Shown here one piece after another: positions 1 through 11,900 of a stretch of DNA of 64,000 nucleotides (the stretch's first letter is position 1; every line of letters starts with the position of its first letter). The notes beneath the pieces are model-generated. The model was given only the letters and a program-made list of their open reading frames with translations, had not been told where the DNA came from and ran no database searches. The stretch comes from Monarcha castaneiventris obscurior (Eukaryota > Chordata > Aves > Passeriformes > Monarchidae): the NCBI GenBank assembly GCA_026261815.1, contig JAMPIT010000712.1, positions 62,001 through 126,000 of the forward strand, written 5' to 3'. The translations under genes were made by a program, and so were the position numbers.

Positions 1-2235
1 GGAATTCTTTGGAGTTTTCCTGTGTCAGAGTGTCCCACAGTCATTATGGGATGTTGGTACCACAGGGGTAGGGATGCTCTACAGATTTGAGCTGTTCAGG
101 GTGTCTGGGGTTGGTTGTTGGGACATCCAGAGTTCCTGGGCTCAGGGGAGATTTGGAGATGATCTCTTTTTTTAAACTCCTTGGTAGGGCTCTTTGCCTT
201 CTCCTTTGTTGATGCACCATTCCCTGATTGCTGTTTTGGGAAGAGGAATAAAAAGGGGATTGGAAAGCGTTGCCAGCTGTGTTGATTATTATAAGTAGAT
301 TTTAATATAGACATGTTTGTTCTGGGGCCAAGTGCTTTCCAACAGCCTCATGTGCCCCTAGGCCTCTCCCTTTCCCGGACTGATTGCCCTGGGTGTTAAG
401 TTTCTCCAGGGATTTGTCCTTGCAGAAATATCTGCAAAGTTTTTCCCTCTGCTTTTAGCCTTCCCCACCTTGCCAGGCACAAAAGTCTTCAATCAATACC
501 TGTCAGGTTGAAATTCCTGGCACATTTTTTGCCTGTGTCTCGTGTTGGACTGTGCAGCTGCAAACACCTGAGACTTTTGGGAGGCACTGTGGCATCCCAG
601 CCACTGGAATATAAAATTGGTGGGGGGTTCTTGCCTTGGTGAATTGATTTTCACATGGGCTTAATCCACTCTAGTCAGTATAACTTGATTTTTTCTTTGT
701 CCTGTGTGAATTAACTCTGTTTTCCAACCTCTGATGGGCTCAGGCAGCAATTCCCTAAAAGCCGTGGAGTGTTCTGTGCCTGTTCCACGTGCTCTGCCAT
801 CCCTGGGATTTGTTCCTTGGTCCCACAGGCTCAGCTTGTCCTGTCTCTGCCTGAAACCTGCTTTCAGCATGGTTGGTAGGAGACAAAACTGCTGGTCTGT
901 CACCTGCCCTTCATGAGGAGGGAAAGGAGCAGCCTTTGCTGTGGGCTGGGGAAGGGAAAGGAGCTGGATTCTGGGAGTAATTGTGAGGGAAAATCAACAT
1001 CAGCCAGTGGCAGATGGTAAATGGGAGCATCATCTTAGAGTGGCAAGGGCCAGGCACTTGGGAAATGTGAGTTACAGACAGAGTCATGCATGGTAGAACA
1101 GTTCACATTCCTTGTTTTCTTGGCAGGAAAGCTGATGGAGGGGATTTCCCTTCATTTTCCCTTTATTTTCCACAATTTCCCAACCTGCTGTGCATTTTCA
1201 CTGGGTCCTGCAATAACACAAACAGGAACCCCTGGGGAATTCAGAGCAAGTTAATGAGTTTAGTCCTTTAAAGGCAGCTCCTTCCACACATTTATCCCTG
1301 TTCATAGGTGTACATGGAATTACACAGGCAGCCCCACAGGTCAGGCCCAGGGAATCCTACAGGAGGTGAAATTAAGGACAGAAGGGGCATTGTGTGGGTG
1401 ACCCCACAGGCAGCACAAATGCAGCCCTGCCAGTGCCTCAGCAATTCCTGTGCTCGTTCCAGGAATGTTCCACCTGCAGAGCTGCTGAGGATCTTGGGTT
1501 GAGCAAGCTCCTGTCTACCCCAGGCAGTTCCATGTGGGGCTGGGATTGGAGCTTTGCTCCATCTCCCCTCGGTTATCCCAGGAAAGCTGCAGCCCTGCCT
1601 GTCTGACAGGACTCTTGCCAAGGCTCTTGCATCAGAAGTGGCAGGCCCAGGTTTTCCTGTGCCCAGCTCCATTCCCACTGTTTGCTCTGGGCACAGCCTC
1701 AGCTCTCCCCCATCCTGCCTCTCCCCCGGACACACAGCAGCTGGTGTTCCATGCATTTATTGTGGATGTTTTCTAGGTGGGATGGAGCCATTTCTCTGGC
1801 TGCTTCACAGGCATTTCTTCCTGTTATCATCTAGGAATTGTGTTTGGGAAGGAGCTTGGGAGGCGACTTCAAAGGGATACAGCCAGAAAATGAGAATTGG
1901 AGGGGTTAAAGTCCTGGGTCTGATGTTTGTCCTTGTTCCTGTCAGGAATGGGGAATTCCCTGGCTGTGCAGGTGAGTGCCAGAGGAGCAGGTTCAGTGAG
2001 ATGCCTGAAGCCAGCAGGGACTGCAGGACAGAGGAAATATTGAAGCTTGTTGTTGTTAGAAAGCCAAATTTCCCTCTCAAAACCTCTGGCTTCCCTTGTG
2101 GCTTGAGTTAATCTTGGAATGAGGCTGGGCTGGAGCAGTCCCTGGAGGGGTGAAGGGATGAAGGGATGCACCTGGAGAGCAAAAACCTGGATCTCTCCTG
2201 CCAGAGTGATAAGTAATAAATAACTCGAGCTAAAT

Positions 2236-2458
2236 GAGATGTAAGGGAAATATTTGTTATTGTGAGGGTGGGGAGGCCCTGGCACAGGGTGCCCAGAGAA
2301 GCTGTGGCTGCCCCTGGATCCCTGGAAGTGCCCAAGGCCAGGCTGGAATGGACTTGGAGCAGCCTGGGATAGTGGAAGGTGTCCCTGCCCATGGGATTGG
2401 AACAAGATGAACTTTAATGTTCCTTCCAACCGAGACCAGTCTGGGATTCTCTGAAAAG
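2236..2458 (+). mobile_element. CR1 LINE 3' fragment
   Basis: Sense-orientation CR1 tail: the GAGGGTGGGGAGGCCCTGGC segment, then GATAGTGGAAGGTGTCCCTG and the CTTCCAACC terminus near 2430. Strand is taken from the CR1 convention that the 3' end reads towards CCTTCCAACCCAAACC. Confidence 0.85.
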
Positions 2459-4189
2459 TCCCCCCCTGTCCATCTGCCATCCCTTCAGCTTTCTAACACT
2501 TATTATCCCAATTATGTAAAGCTTTGGAGAGGGGCTGCTGGCTCAGCCTGGCTGTGGCACGTCAGGTCACGCTGAAATCCTTGTTCCTAGAACGATTCCT
2601 GATGGGTCACTCCGAAGCTCTGCCTGGCTGCTGTCTGACAGGGGCTGGAGCCTTAGGAAAACACTGCAGGAATTAGGGCAGCACAGCCTGATCCCTGTAT
2701 CACTGCCCTGATTTATGGTGGAGCTGTGCAGCTTTGCTGTGTTTTTCCTGGAGCGGTTCAGCCGAGGTGAGGGAGCGCTGCCAGGAGGATCCCGCAGCCC
2801 TTGCGTGGCGGGGCAGCATCTGGGATCAAAGCAATCAAACTCGCTGCTTTCAGAAATCCCAGCCTCCTGAGAGGCTCAGCAGCCACTGGAATTTATCCTG
2901 GAGTTTTATGGAGAAGGCTCTCACACTGTTTGCTGTCTGTAGGATTCTTCCTGGTGGGCGAGACTGGGGGATTTTTGGCCATTCTTATGTTGGAAGTATT
3001 GAAGTGGAGTAACTCCACCGTGCTCCTTTAGGAAAGACAAAATTATTGTAAAGTGGGAAAAGCAAAGCAGAGGGAATGTGGCTGCAAGGGCTCTGACTCT
3101 CGACCATGGCAGAAACTTCCAGCCCTGTTTACTCTCTGATCCCAAAGTGTTTTCTCATTTTTAGGGAGCCTGTTTATCTGGCACTGATGGGGTTTTGGGG
3201 CTGACCATGGATACTTGGACTGTGTAGGAAACTTTTGCCTTTTATTTTCACCACCACCCTCCAGGGGACTCTGTAGAGAACCAGGACATGGCAAACAGCC
3301 CGTAAAAATCAATGTTGAAGTGAGGGTGAAGCAGTTATTGTCACAGACCCAGAATGCCTAAATGGGGCAGGGAATGTCACTGTCACACCTCTCAGGGCTG
3401 TCCTCACCACAGGAGCAGCAGCAGCAGCGTGGGTTTAGATGGGTGAGCTCATGCTTTAAATATCCCTCTGTAAACAAGGGCAGATTTATTTTTAGCATAA
3501 TCGCTGGTCCAAGGGAATCCTGGCCCCAAAGCTGCCCGTGAGGATTCACTGGAGGTGCCTTCAGTGGATGAGGTAGGAATTTTGCTGGGTGACATCCCCT
3601 GTGTTTCCCTGTCCCCTATAGCACTGTAGGGTCACCTGGTGAAGCTGTGTTTCCTCCTCCCTGCTGTGTGACCGTGTCCCTTTGCCCTGTCCCCAGAGCA
3701 GACGTGTCTCTGTGTGGTGACAGAGCTGTGACCCCACAGGGCTGCTGCAGGGGGTGAAAACCCTCAGGCCTGGCCGTGGTGTGCCTGTCCCTGCCCCGTT
3801 ATCTGGAGGAGCAGCACAGGGTGGAGGCCTCTGGCACGGGGACAGTGGTGGGGCACATCTGTCACTGCTATCTCTCACCCCTGCTGCTGGCCAGAGCCCA
3901 GCTCGTGCTGTCCTGTGACCTCAGCACGGCTCTGCTTCCTCAAAAACAGCCCAGGGTCATTTCAGTCTCAGCCACGCTCCCAAAGGGGCTCCAAGGGCAC
4001 GATACAAAATCCATCTCCGATCCTTGTTTACTTGTGGCTGTCACTCTTGTGGGATGGATGGGATCGTGTGCTTTCCTTCCTGACACATCCAACTCTCACT
4101 TCTTTGAACTTTAAATGCTCTTGGGTTGGAATAGCAGTGGATCCTGGAGATGGGAGGGTGGGGAAAGGATCCTGAAAGCCATCAGATCC

Positions 4190-4350
4190 TGGGACACTGG
4201 CACAGGCTGCCCCATTCCTGGCAGTGCCCAAGGCCAGCTTGGATGGGGCTGGAGCACCCTGGGATAGTGGAAGGTGTCCCTGCCCATGGCAGGGGTGGCA
4301 CTGGATCTTTAAGGTCCTTCCAACCCAAACTCTTCTGTGATTTCTGGGAT
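4190..4350 (+). mobile_element. CR1 LINE 3' fragment
   Basis: Contains GTGCCCAAGGCCAGCTTGG, GGGATAGTGGAAGGTGTCCC and the terminal AAGGTCCTTCCAACCCAAAC. It is a short 5'-truncated copy in the first intron. Confidence 0.85.
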
Positions 4351-5564
4351 CAGATGCTCTAGGCTCTAAGGTGGTAGTGCAGCTCCAGCTCACACCCTCA
4401 GGAGAGTGGGATTGGGATGTTTTGGGGAGCAGCTGTTTGGCTCTGGTTGAGGCCTTGGGCTCCAATGAAAAGGAGCTGCAGGCTCTGGGTCAGAGCCTTT
4501 GCATGAGGGCAGAGGCCAGTGGGGAAAGGATCCTGCAGGGAAAAGCTTCCTGCTCCAGGAGGAGATTTGGGATCTGCTCCTCCCTGAGCTGCTCACAGGG
4601 CTGGGGCTGGCCAGGAAACAGCCAGGGAACTGCCAGGGGTCACTGGGCTGGAGGGAGGGCATCCAGCACGTGGGCAGTCACCCTCAGTGTGACATTTGCC
4701 TGTGTCCATAACAAGCAGCAGGCTCTGGGGCGGGAGCAGGGCACCAAAATAGTCAATGATTCGTGAGGGCAGCAGAGCTTGGCCATTATTTGGTCTGCAG
4801 CAGGAGCAGCTCTGGGGCTTCAGACACGGCCTGGTTCAGGCTGTGCCCTGCCTGGCAGGAATGGCACACTGGCAGGAGAGGGATGCAGAGGAGAAAGGGG
4901 GAGGGATATGGCAAAAAAAGGTCGGAAATAAACCCCAGTGGTTGCTTTAACCTAAGGGTAACTTGTGGGCAGCGGGAGCTTCTCAGCAAACAAATAACTG
5001 CTGGGGAGGCAGTGCCATGCTGGGGAATCCTCTCCTCCATCCCCAGGAGCCCTGGCACAGCCCCACAGCTCTCCCTGGCACCGCTGGCCAAGCAGAGGAT
5101 GCTCCAGCTCCCCTTCCCTCCTGCCCCAGTGACCCGCAGGTGTTGTTTGTGTCCAGCCCGGGGTCAGGGCAGGACCAGCTCCTTTCCCTTCAGCAGGGTC
5201 GTGGTGGTGTGGCCTTGAGAGCCGTTGGGGTGCTTTATTGTTATAAAATGCCCATGGATCAGTCCTGGAGGCTCGGCCTGGCATCCCTGCAGTGTTGCCA
5301 CACACCAGCAGCACCAAATGGGGTCGATGGGGCAGGGGCTGTGGCACTGGTGCTGGGGAGTGCAGTCAGGCCTGGTGTTTACAAGCCCTCAGAAGTGTTT
5401 TCCAAGGCAGCAGTGCTCATTCCATGTCCCGAGGACCACAGGCACTGTTCACACCACGTATGGCCTAAATAAAGGGTGGAACTGCCAAGTGTGAGGCTGC
5501 AGAGCTTACAGCAAGTTTCTCTCCTGGGAAGAGGCTCTGGTTGCTTGCTTCAGCAAAAAGGAAT

Positions 5565-5790
5565 TGCAGAATGGTTTGGGTTGGAAGGGAACTTGGAGAT
5601 CATCTTATTCCATCCCTGGCCATGGTAGGGACACCTTCCATAGCCCAGGATGCTCCAAATCCCATCCAACCTGGCCTTGGAACTTCAGGGATCCAGGGGC
5701 AGCCACAGCTTCTCTGGGCACCCTGTGCCAGGGCCTCCTCACCCTCACAGGGAACAATTCCTTCCATATATCCCATCTAAAGATTCCCTG
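5565..5790 (-). mobile_element. CR1 LINE 3' fragment, about 60 bases before SLC7A5 exon 2
   Basis: Reverse-oriented tail beginning GAATGGTTTGGGTTGGAAGG, with ACCTTCCATAGCCCAGG and CACAGCTTCTCTGGGCACCC. It ends close to the exon 2 acceptor region, so the insertion sits just upstream of the branch point and polypyrimidine tract. Confidence 0.85.
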
Positions 5791-5853
5791 TGATTTTTGG
5801 TGCATCTGGAATGTCTCCCTGGGTGCTGACCTTGTCCCTGTGTGTCCCCTCAG

Positions 5854-5979
5854 TGCTGCTCACAGCTGTGAACTGCTACAGTGTCAAGGCTGCCACCCGT
5901 GTGCAGGACGCCTTCGCTGCGGCCAAGCTGCTGGCACTGGCTCTCATCATCATCCTGGGCTTCGTGCAGCTGGCAAAGG
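5854..5979 (+). CDS. SLC7A5: SLC7A5 exon 2 (residues 181-221, plus split codons)
   Basis: The acceptor is TCCCCTCAG and the donor G|GTGAGT. The exon starts with the last two bases of a codon and reads [15 protein letters not shown] and onward, through a helix ending near LAKG. This covers TM5 and the start of the following loop of LAT1. It ends after the first base of the Gly222 codon. Confidence 0.96.
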
Positions 5980-8900
5980 GTGAGTGCTGTTCCTTTTCTC
6001 CTTTTGGGACCGTGCAGGTAAAGCAGGAGGAGGGACAAAGCCCAGGAGTCCAAGCCCAGGTTTTTCAGAGCTTTGCAAACCTCCTCTGTTCTCTCGGGTG
6101 CTTGGGGGATGCTTCCAGCTGTGCCAAGGTTTTGCATTTTATTTGTGGGATTTTATGTTTCTGTCGCTGTCAGGCTTCACTTCATGCTACTGGAACCACT
6201 TAAAGTCTTTCCCACTTGCACAGAGACTTCTCCCTTTGGGATTGCAGGGAGTGAAAATGTTGGCACTGCTGCGCTGGGAAATCTCTTTGTAACGAGTGGC
6301 CTTTTGCTCACAGAGAATTATCTGCATGTGCAAACCACTCCCAGTCATCTTAATCCTTCCACAAACTCCCCCTGCACATTTCCCTTCATCCTGTTCCAGG
6401 TGTGGAGTGGCTCAGGCCAGCTCTGGGTCACCCAGGGACATCTGGGTCAGGCAGGGCTGCAGAGCCCACGAGGAGCAGAGAGATTGGGGCTCTCAGCTGG
6501 CACTGGCACCTGGAAAAGGAGATAAAAACGGGAAGATAAAGCAGATTTTCTGGTGGTTCTGTTGGTTTGCTTCATGTGCACATAAAATCCTCTCATAGCA
6601 GGGAGATGGTTTGTTCCAAACCCATTTGAGTTTGTTCCAAACCTGATTAACTCACATTGATGAAACCAAAAGCGTGGCTTTTTTTTGTGCAAGTTTTGTG
6701 GGAATAAACATTTCTTGGGGAACAGTCCAGTCCTTATTTTTTGCTCAAAAGGGAATAAAATCTCCAGGGAATCCTGTCCCTGCACAGGGGGTGTGTCTGT
6801 GTGTGCTCGTGGGTCTCTAATTCCTGTCCCAGCTCTGGGAGCCAGTGCTGTCTTTGCAGAATTTCTTGCTTTGTCAGAGGTTTTATTTTCTTCCAGCTCA
6901 GTGCAGACACTCAACAGGGACATTGTTTGAGGCTTATCACAAAATACACCTCCTCCCTCTGCCCAACTCCCCAGCCTGCTCTGCTGAACCTTTAGATCCT
7001 CTCCCAGGAGGAGAAGGATAAGTCACTGTAAATCTCTTTTAGTTGGTTAACATTTTACCATGAAGATCTTTACAACTGGGCTTTGTTTGCAGACATAATC
7101 TTAATTTACATCTTCAGAATGTGCTGTTCTTTTGGCCTTTTTGGAGGAGGCTGAGCTGCTTTCTGCCCTGCTTCTTCAGGTGGAAATTCACGAGATTTCC
7201 CTTGACTCCTGTCTGTAACCAAGAAGGGATTTCTGCCCTGTGTACAATAAAAATCCCCTCTCCCCTCCCATGTTCCAGGAGTTGTTTTTCGTTGGGCAGC
7301 AGGTCTGAGGGATATTTCTGCCCTGGATGTGACACAGAGGTCTGGGGGTGTTTCCTCTCCATACCTGCACCTTAAAACCTCCCCTTAAAAACTGACTGAG
7401 GTGTGAAATGGTCAAAAAAATAGGGTATTAAGGACAGCCTCCTGCTTTTTACAGGTGAGGAAGTTCAGGAAAGGTTTTGATGTCAAAGAATTAGAAAAAG
7501 TCATATCACAGACGTGTTTCACATCTATTTTTTTTCCCTGTGAATGATGCCTTGGGGTTTCTGAGGTGTTTCTGTCCTTGTGCAGCTGGAGCAGGGAGGT
7601 GCAGCTCCAACCCTTGCTGTGATCCCTCACCAGCAGCTCCGCTTGAAAACCTGGAATTGGGCCTTTGGGACTTAGAGAAATAGAATTTAACACTGATTTT
7701 ATTGAATTGCTTTTATTGGATTTATTGTCCCTTTCTTTATTGTCCCTTTCCCTGGCTGATTCCTGATGGGAAATTCCTGGTCTGTGGTGCCTCCAGCAGC
7801 TGTTGGGTGGCAGCAGCATTTTTCTCCCTGACTCCTTTGGGCTGTCAGGGATGCAGAGCTGCATCTGCCAGAGCAGCACGGGGTCAGTTAAGGACAGAGC
7901 AGGCAGGTTTAACTCCAGAGCACAGCTTAGACTGGGCAGGAGGTTTGGGTTTAATTTGGGCTTTTTTTTTTTTTTTTTATAGAATCATGAAATGGTTTGG
8001 GTGGGAAGGGACTTAAAGCCCATCCAGTCCCACCCCTGCCATGGACAGGGACACCTTCCCCTATCCCAGGTTGCTCCAAGCCTAGGAGGAAGGAGTCAAT
8101 TTTCCCTCCTTCTTTCTCAATAATGAGATTCTTCACCAAAAAAAAAAAAAAGGCAGGGGAAATAAATGTGGACTGGAAACTACCAAAATAACCCCCAGAG
8201 CAAAAGCCAGAGGCCAAAGGGGCCTTTTCTAGTGAAGGGGATCTGATAAATGAAAGCAGCACCCAGATGTCTCAACCCCACAGTGCCAGATGTTGTCTTG
8301 CACCTGGAGTTCTAAAAATGGCATTTTTGAGAGCCAAACTCTGCACTCTGAACGTCTCAATCTTCCTTCTGGTACTCTGAGAACCCTCCCAGCAGATTTT
8401 GTCCATCCAGAGGTTCTGCAGTGACTGGAGAGGCTCCTGGAGAGGCCTCACTCCAGAGCTCCCAACACTGCTCCCAACTCTGGTTCTGCTGCCTTATTTC
8501 CCATCAGCAGATGTTCTGCCAGCACAGAGGGTGTGAAAACCAGGAGCTGTTTGCTTGGGAGGTTTTTTGGTGGCTCAGCAGGATGCAGAGGAGGTGGGAA
8601 AGGTGACAGCACCTTGTGTGGCCTGAGCAGTGTCCTGAGGGAGCCCTGGAAACGGAAATGTGAAGTTGGGAGTCGTGAGGGGTGAGCCCAGGAGCCTTGG
8701 GGTTACCCTGAGGAGAAAAATCTCACAAATGTCTCTGGCAGAGCTCCCCATCCCTGGGAGCAGAGGAGTTTTTCCATGGAGCAGGGGAAGGGACACAGCC
8801 TGTCCCCAGCCGGCGCTCGGAGCCGGGCCGTGACCCGGGAGCTGCGGCTGCTCCTTGGATGCCCTCCCTGCTCCAGGGCTGCAGCCCAGGAACGCCTCTG

Positions 8901-11900
8901 CTGCTCAGGGGCTGCTGCTCAGGGCTGCCCCAAGCTCCCGGAGAGGAGCATCCAGAGAGGAGGAACCACAGAGGAGCAGCCAGAAAGGAAGAACCCAGCA
9001 GCTCCTGTGGGTGCCCCGCTGCGCTTTCCAGCAGCTCCGAGTCCCCAGGGATGCTCTCCCAACCCTGGCCCCTGCCTCTCTCTTCTTTTCCTGACTCAGC
9101 CCCCCCTGAATTCTCACTGCTTTTCCCAGGAAATGGCTCAGCAGCCGAGTGCTTCTCCTCCTCTGGGATTTTGGGTACAGACACCCCATTGCTGAGGGCC
9201 CCCTCTCTCCATGCCCAGACACCCCATTGCTGAGGGCTCCCTCTCTCCATGGCCATGTTCCCTCTCCTCGCTGTTGGGGCAAGCTGAAAATATTTAATTA
9301 CCCTGCAATGCTTTGTGCAGGAGAAGATTGCTGTGCTATTAAAACCAGACCAGACATGACTGGGGAGCAAATGAACATTTTTGAAGGAAGGGCCCGAACA
9401 CGCAGCGCCTCACCCGGGTCCCTCCCGCAGCAGGGCCCCGGCTGACCCGGCACAATTACCGCAGTCTTGGCAGCTGGACGAGCAGCAAATGGGCTTTGTG
9501 TCACAGCTCGTTACCTTAATTTGGTTAATTGTAGAGCAGAGTGCGGTGGAACAGGCGGTTCAAACCAGGCTCGAGCTCTCCGGGGTGCCGGGCACGGGCA
9601 GGGCAGGGCTTGGAGAGAAGAGCGGGGTGGGAGCCGGGATGGGCAGAGGTGGGGATAAGCCGAGCTTGGGATGAGCCCGGGATGCCCCCGAGGCCGAGCT
9701 TGGCAGCCTCACTGCACATTTGTAACCCTTGATTGGAGCCAAAGGATGCAGATCCAAAAGCCCAGGAGCTGGAATTGCCGAGGCTTGAAGGATGGAGTGT
9801 CTGGGAGGTTTTGTAGATGGTCCAGCACAGTCACTTCCCTCCTGCCCCAGCACACCCCGGTCTGGTTGACAAGGTGGGATCAGATCAAAGATCCAAATTA
9901 GGATCAAACCTAAATAATTGTGGGATTTTTTAGCAGGGCCTGTTGATGGCTTGAGGGGTAATGGCTTTAAACTGGAAGAGGGCAGGTTTAGATGAGACGT
10001 AAGGAAGACTTTTTATGAGGATGGTGAGATATGGGCACTCCTGGTAATTCAATTGTGTTCTGACATGTTGCTAAATCCCTTTTACCCTGGGGCACAGAAA
10101 TGGGAAGTTTTACAACTCACTGGGAGGTTTTGGGGAGATCCAGCTCTCCGAAGATGAGGTGGGAAGGGCAGTGAGGTGTTGGCTGCCTCAGGGAAAGGAA
10201 TATTTGGCCTGAGAGGATTTTGCCTGTGACAGACAGAAGGAGGATTTTGGGAGAGCTGTGGACAAAAAATGGAGTGGTGCTTGTGCTGCTCCCACATGGG
10301 AGCATCCTCCTGGGTGGTGAAGGTGATGATCCATGGATCAGGGTGGGAACATGGAGAGCCTGAGACCTTTGAGAAGAGACTCCCCGAGGGGGGTTTGAAA
10401 TGCCTGGAGAGCCTCCTGCTCTCCCAGTCCATCCATGTGCTGTTCCAGTAGCTAATTACAGGCGCTGTGAACAAAAAGTGTCTCTTATTCCCAGAACAAA
10501 AGGCCTGGAAAGAGCCAGGCTGGTAATTATTCAGGAAGGGCAGAAAATGAGGTGGGGAAAGCTGAGCCCGAGGGATGCAGAGGAATGTGATCCCCTGCAC
10601 ACCCCTCCTGCTCAGCCCTTTGATTCACCTGGGCTAAATTGGGATTCTGGGCAGAACCTGCAAGGCAGGAATTGAGGTTAAACTCAGCCTTTTATCAGTC
10701 TCTGCATTTCCTGGCTCTCCTGTTGCTCTCGGGTGTGTTTTTAAAAAGGATTGGTGCATTTTGGGATGTGTTTTTACAAAGGAATGGTGCATTTTGCTAA
10801 AAAGGATCACAGGCTCCAGGGCATCATGTACATCCAGCCCATCCCAAGGGAGATGCAGGAAAGACCTGCCTGGTGCAAGGAGCTGCTGGGAGTGAGGTGA
10901 CTCCAGCAGGGAACAGCAGCTGGGATTGGGATCTGGGCAGGAGCAGCCTTGGGTTTCCCACTCTGGATGGATTCCCAGGCTGTGGATGAGCTGCTGCTCA
11001 CAGCCACAGCATCCCCTGCAAGGAGAGGATGAGGATGGGTCAGGGAAGGAGCAGGATAGAAGAGAGGGAGCTCTCCCACACACACGGGGCAGCTCCATGG
11101 CACTGGCAGAGGTCTGGAGCAGCCCCACGAGTGACAGATGCTCTGGGAGGCCGATGGTGCTGCTGGGAAAAATCCCTCTTTGCCAGCACTGGGAAGATGA
11201 GTGGGAGGTGTTCCAGGGCTGGTGCATCCACGTTTATCACCCAGCCTCTGCAGCAGTGGCACAGGGGAGGGAGAATTTCCAGAGTGAGGCAGGAAAGAGA
11301 GGCCATCCAGAGGGAAAATTGCTGCTGTTGGAGCATCCCTGTGCTTTTCCAGCAGCACCTCCTGGGCGCTCTGTGCCGAGGGATGAAGGGTTAAGCTCCA
11401 GCCCCTGCTGACTGCCTTGTGATGTAGCTGCTGGGGTGATTAGGAGAGATCTGTGCCCTAAGAGGAATCACATGGGCTCCCCCAGGGCTCCCTGGGTGCA
11501 GAGGTGCCCCTCTGCATCCCCCCACATTCCCTGCTCTGTGGGGCTGGGAGCGTGGCTCTGCCATCCCTGTCCCACAGCCAGACCCCGCATCAAAGACAGG
11601 GAACAAAACAACTGCAGAGCACTTGAAAGCAAAATAAATAAACCTGGGGCTGCTCAGGGAGAGCTGGGACCAGAGGCACAATCAAATCTTCTATTTCGGG
11701 CATTTTCTTTCAAAAGCAGATCCACAACAGGAACTTTTGATCATCAGGCCCTAAAGAAGGTGACTTCTGATATCCAAACCCCCAGAACCTGACTTCCCTC
11801 AATCAAAGGGATTGCCACGGGCCTCTGCTTTATCAGGTGGCTGGTGGGACTGGAGGAAATCCTGGGTTTCTGGGGGTTTGGGTGGCTGGTGGAAGTGCAG

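Larger units (their letters stand above)
1..5853 (+). other. SLC7A5: SLC7A5 intron (3' part of probable intron 1)
   Basis: No SLC7A5-like coding block is visible before the acceptor at 5852-5853. The first exon in the window begins at the equivalent of human residue 180/181. Human SLC7A5, as I recall it, has ten coding exons with a large first exon, and nine are visible here, so this is most likely intron 1. It holds CR1 fragments at about 2236-2458, 4190-4350 and 5565-5790, and otherwise unremarkable GC-rich unique-looking sequence. The many short open frames on both strands have no recognisable domain. Confidence 0.75.

Noticed and set aside
1869..2480. 203-codon minus-strand frame
   Set aside because: Much of it is antisense CR1 sequence. 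The same kind of frame appears wherever CR1 tails occur in this window.
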